Positions 63,634-64,000 of a DNA stretch of 64,000 bases are shown here, piece by piece. Within the stretch, counting starts at the first letter, position 1; each line of letters opens with the position of its first letter. The DNA lies in contig NEED01000023.1 of NCBI GenBank assembly GCA_002110465.1, forward strand, positions 519,297 to 583,296, read 5' to 3'. The DNA comes from an unicellular cyanobacterium SU2 (GTDB lineage: Bacteria; Cyanobacteriota; Cyanobacteriia; Cyanobacteriales; Microcystaceae). Made by a program: the position numbers and the translations under genes. Below the pieces are notes generated by a model. It ran no database searches. It saw nothing but the letters and a program-made list of their open reading frames with translations, and was not told the DNA's origin.

Positions 63634-64000
63634 ATGGAACGGATTTCAGCCCTAGGGTTAGATGTGGGCAAAAAGCGAATTGGGGTTGCTGGATGTGATG
63701 GGACTGGGTTAATTGCAACGGGGTTAACAACGATTCACCGCACCTCGTTTCAAGCAGATATCGAACAACTTCAAAAACTAATTAAGGAACGAGAAGCACA
63801 AGTGTTAGTGGTGGGACTTCCTTACAACATGGATGGTAGTTTAGGGTTCCAAGCGAAACAGGTAAAAAAATTTACCCGACGCATTTGTCAAACTTTACAA
63901 TTACCAGTAGAATACGTCGATGAACGGTTAACATCTATTGAAGCGACTGCTCAATTAAAGACACAAAAACGGTTTTCTACTTGGGATAAAGGGGCAATTG
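63634..64000 (+). CDS. ruvX: Putative pre-16S rRNA nuclease / Holliday junction resolvase-like YqgF (RuvX), partial
   Basis: ATG 63634, continuing past the right edge (122 codons visible). RNase H-like fold: ALGLDVGKKRIGVAGCDGTG with the first catalytic aspartate, VLVVGLPYNMDGSLGFQA and VEYVDERLTSIEATAQLK with the conserved DERLTS. It matures the 5' end of 16S rRNA in bacteria. Only the C-terminal part is missing. Confidence 0.92.
   Translation, partial: MERISALGLDVGKKRIGVAGCDGTGLIATGLTTIHRTSFQADIEQLQKLIKEREAQVLVVGLPYNMDGSLGFQAKQVKKFTRRICQTLQLPVEYVDERLTSIEATAQLKTQKRFSTWDKGAI

Overview
This window is chromosomal DNA from a cyanobacterium, most likely a unicellular, AT-rich one of the Crocosphaera/Cyanothece type. 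The evidence is the set of oxygenic-photosynthesis genes (petC-petA for the Rieske protein and cytochrome f, petN for a small cytochrome b6f subunit), cyanobacterial families (PxcA, DUF760, DUF6464, the TIGR03279 radical-SAM-like protein, CruF/CruG for myxol glycosides, DevBCA exporter), and frequent GCGATCGC (HIP1) octamers, for example at 3550, 4728 and 5477. The genus is an inference; no rRNA is present. Both edges cut genes: a PLP-dependent methionine gamma-lyase/aluminium-resistance family gene on the left and ruvX on the right.

Layout. 1-5.4 kb: desC, a decayed PEP-CTERM gene end and a MITE-like palindrome, dprA, then fmt, whose start codon sits directly behind twelve perfect 8-bp repeats. 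5.5-8.1 kb: an 852-residue RTX-type calcium-binding protein with six 81-bp units and a near-identical 252-bp duplication. 8.3-16.8 kb: gpmI, secG, a metzincin-like protease, DUF760, a tiny membrane protein, pxcA, a P-loop recombinase-family protein and a TPR protein. 17-24 kb: glgB, a TSUP transporter, pdxH, an NTF2-like protein, an aldose epimerase-like protein, tRNA-Lys(UUU) and a ferrochelatase-family protein with a histidine-rich tail. 24-31.2 kb: DUF2993, a GT2-TPR fusion, a GT4 glycosyltransferase and devB-devC-devA. 31.2-37.5 kb: an aldehyde dehydrogenase remnant, serS, a membrane protein, petN with a 47-residue companion, trpS, metF and tyrS. 37.5-46.3 kb: a GT-C-like membrane protein, Pmp3/YqaE, a coiled-coil protein, a J-domain/pentapeptide fusion, a Sua5-type protein, a degenerate histidine kinase overlapping an antisense GNAT gene, an NlpC/P60 hydrolase and an amidase. 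46.6-54.4 kb: petCA, a PaO-like Rieske oxygenase, the TIGR03279 protein, ExoD, ahcY and DUF389. 54.7-64 kb: an orphan ORF, a SNF2 helicase, a retropepsin-like protease, cruG-cruF, a GNAT protein and ruvX.

How the genes work together. Most are core housekeeping genes in one- to three-gene transcription units. Clear functional units are petC-petA, petN with its small partner, cruF-cruG (4-bp overlap) and devBC(A). Several convergent pairs are separated by strong stem-loops (19330, 36178). desC, the chelatase gene, serS and ahcY end in related GTGGG...CCCAC-type hairpins.

I found no phage, intact insertion sequence, CRISPR array or recognisable defence island. The most unusual content is non-coding: a 165-bp multi-hairpin repeat with near-full copies about 27 kb apart, whose stem-loops show a paired base change between copies; a partial third copy; several smaller dispersed palindromes; the 8-bp repeat abutting fmt; and two decayed genes. 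These are the best candidates for follow-up.
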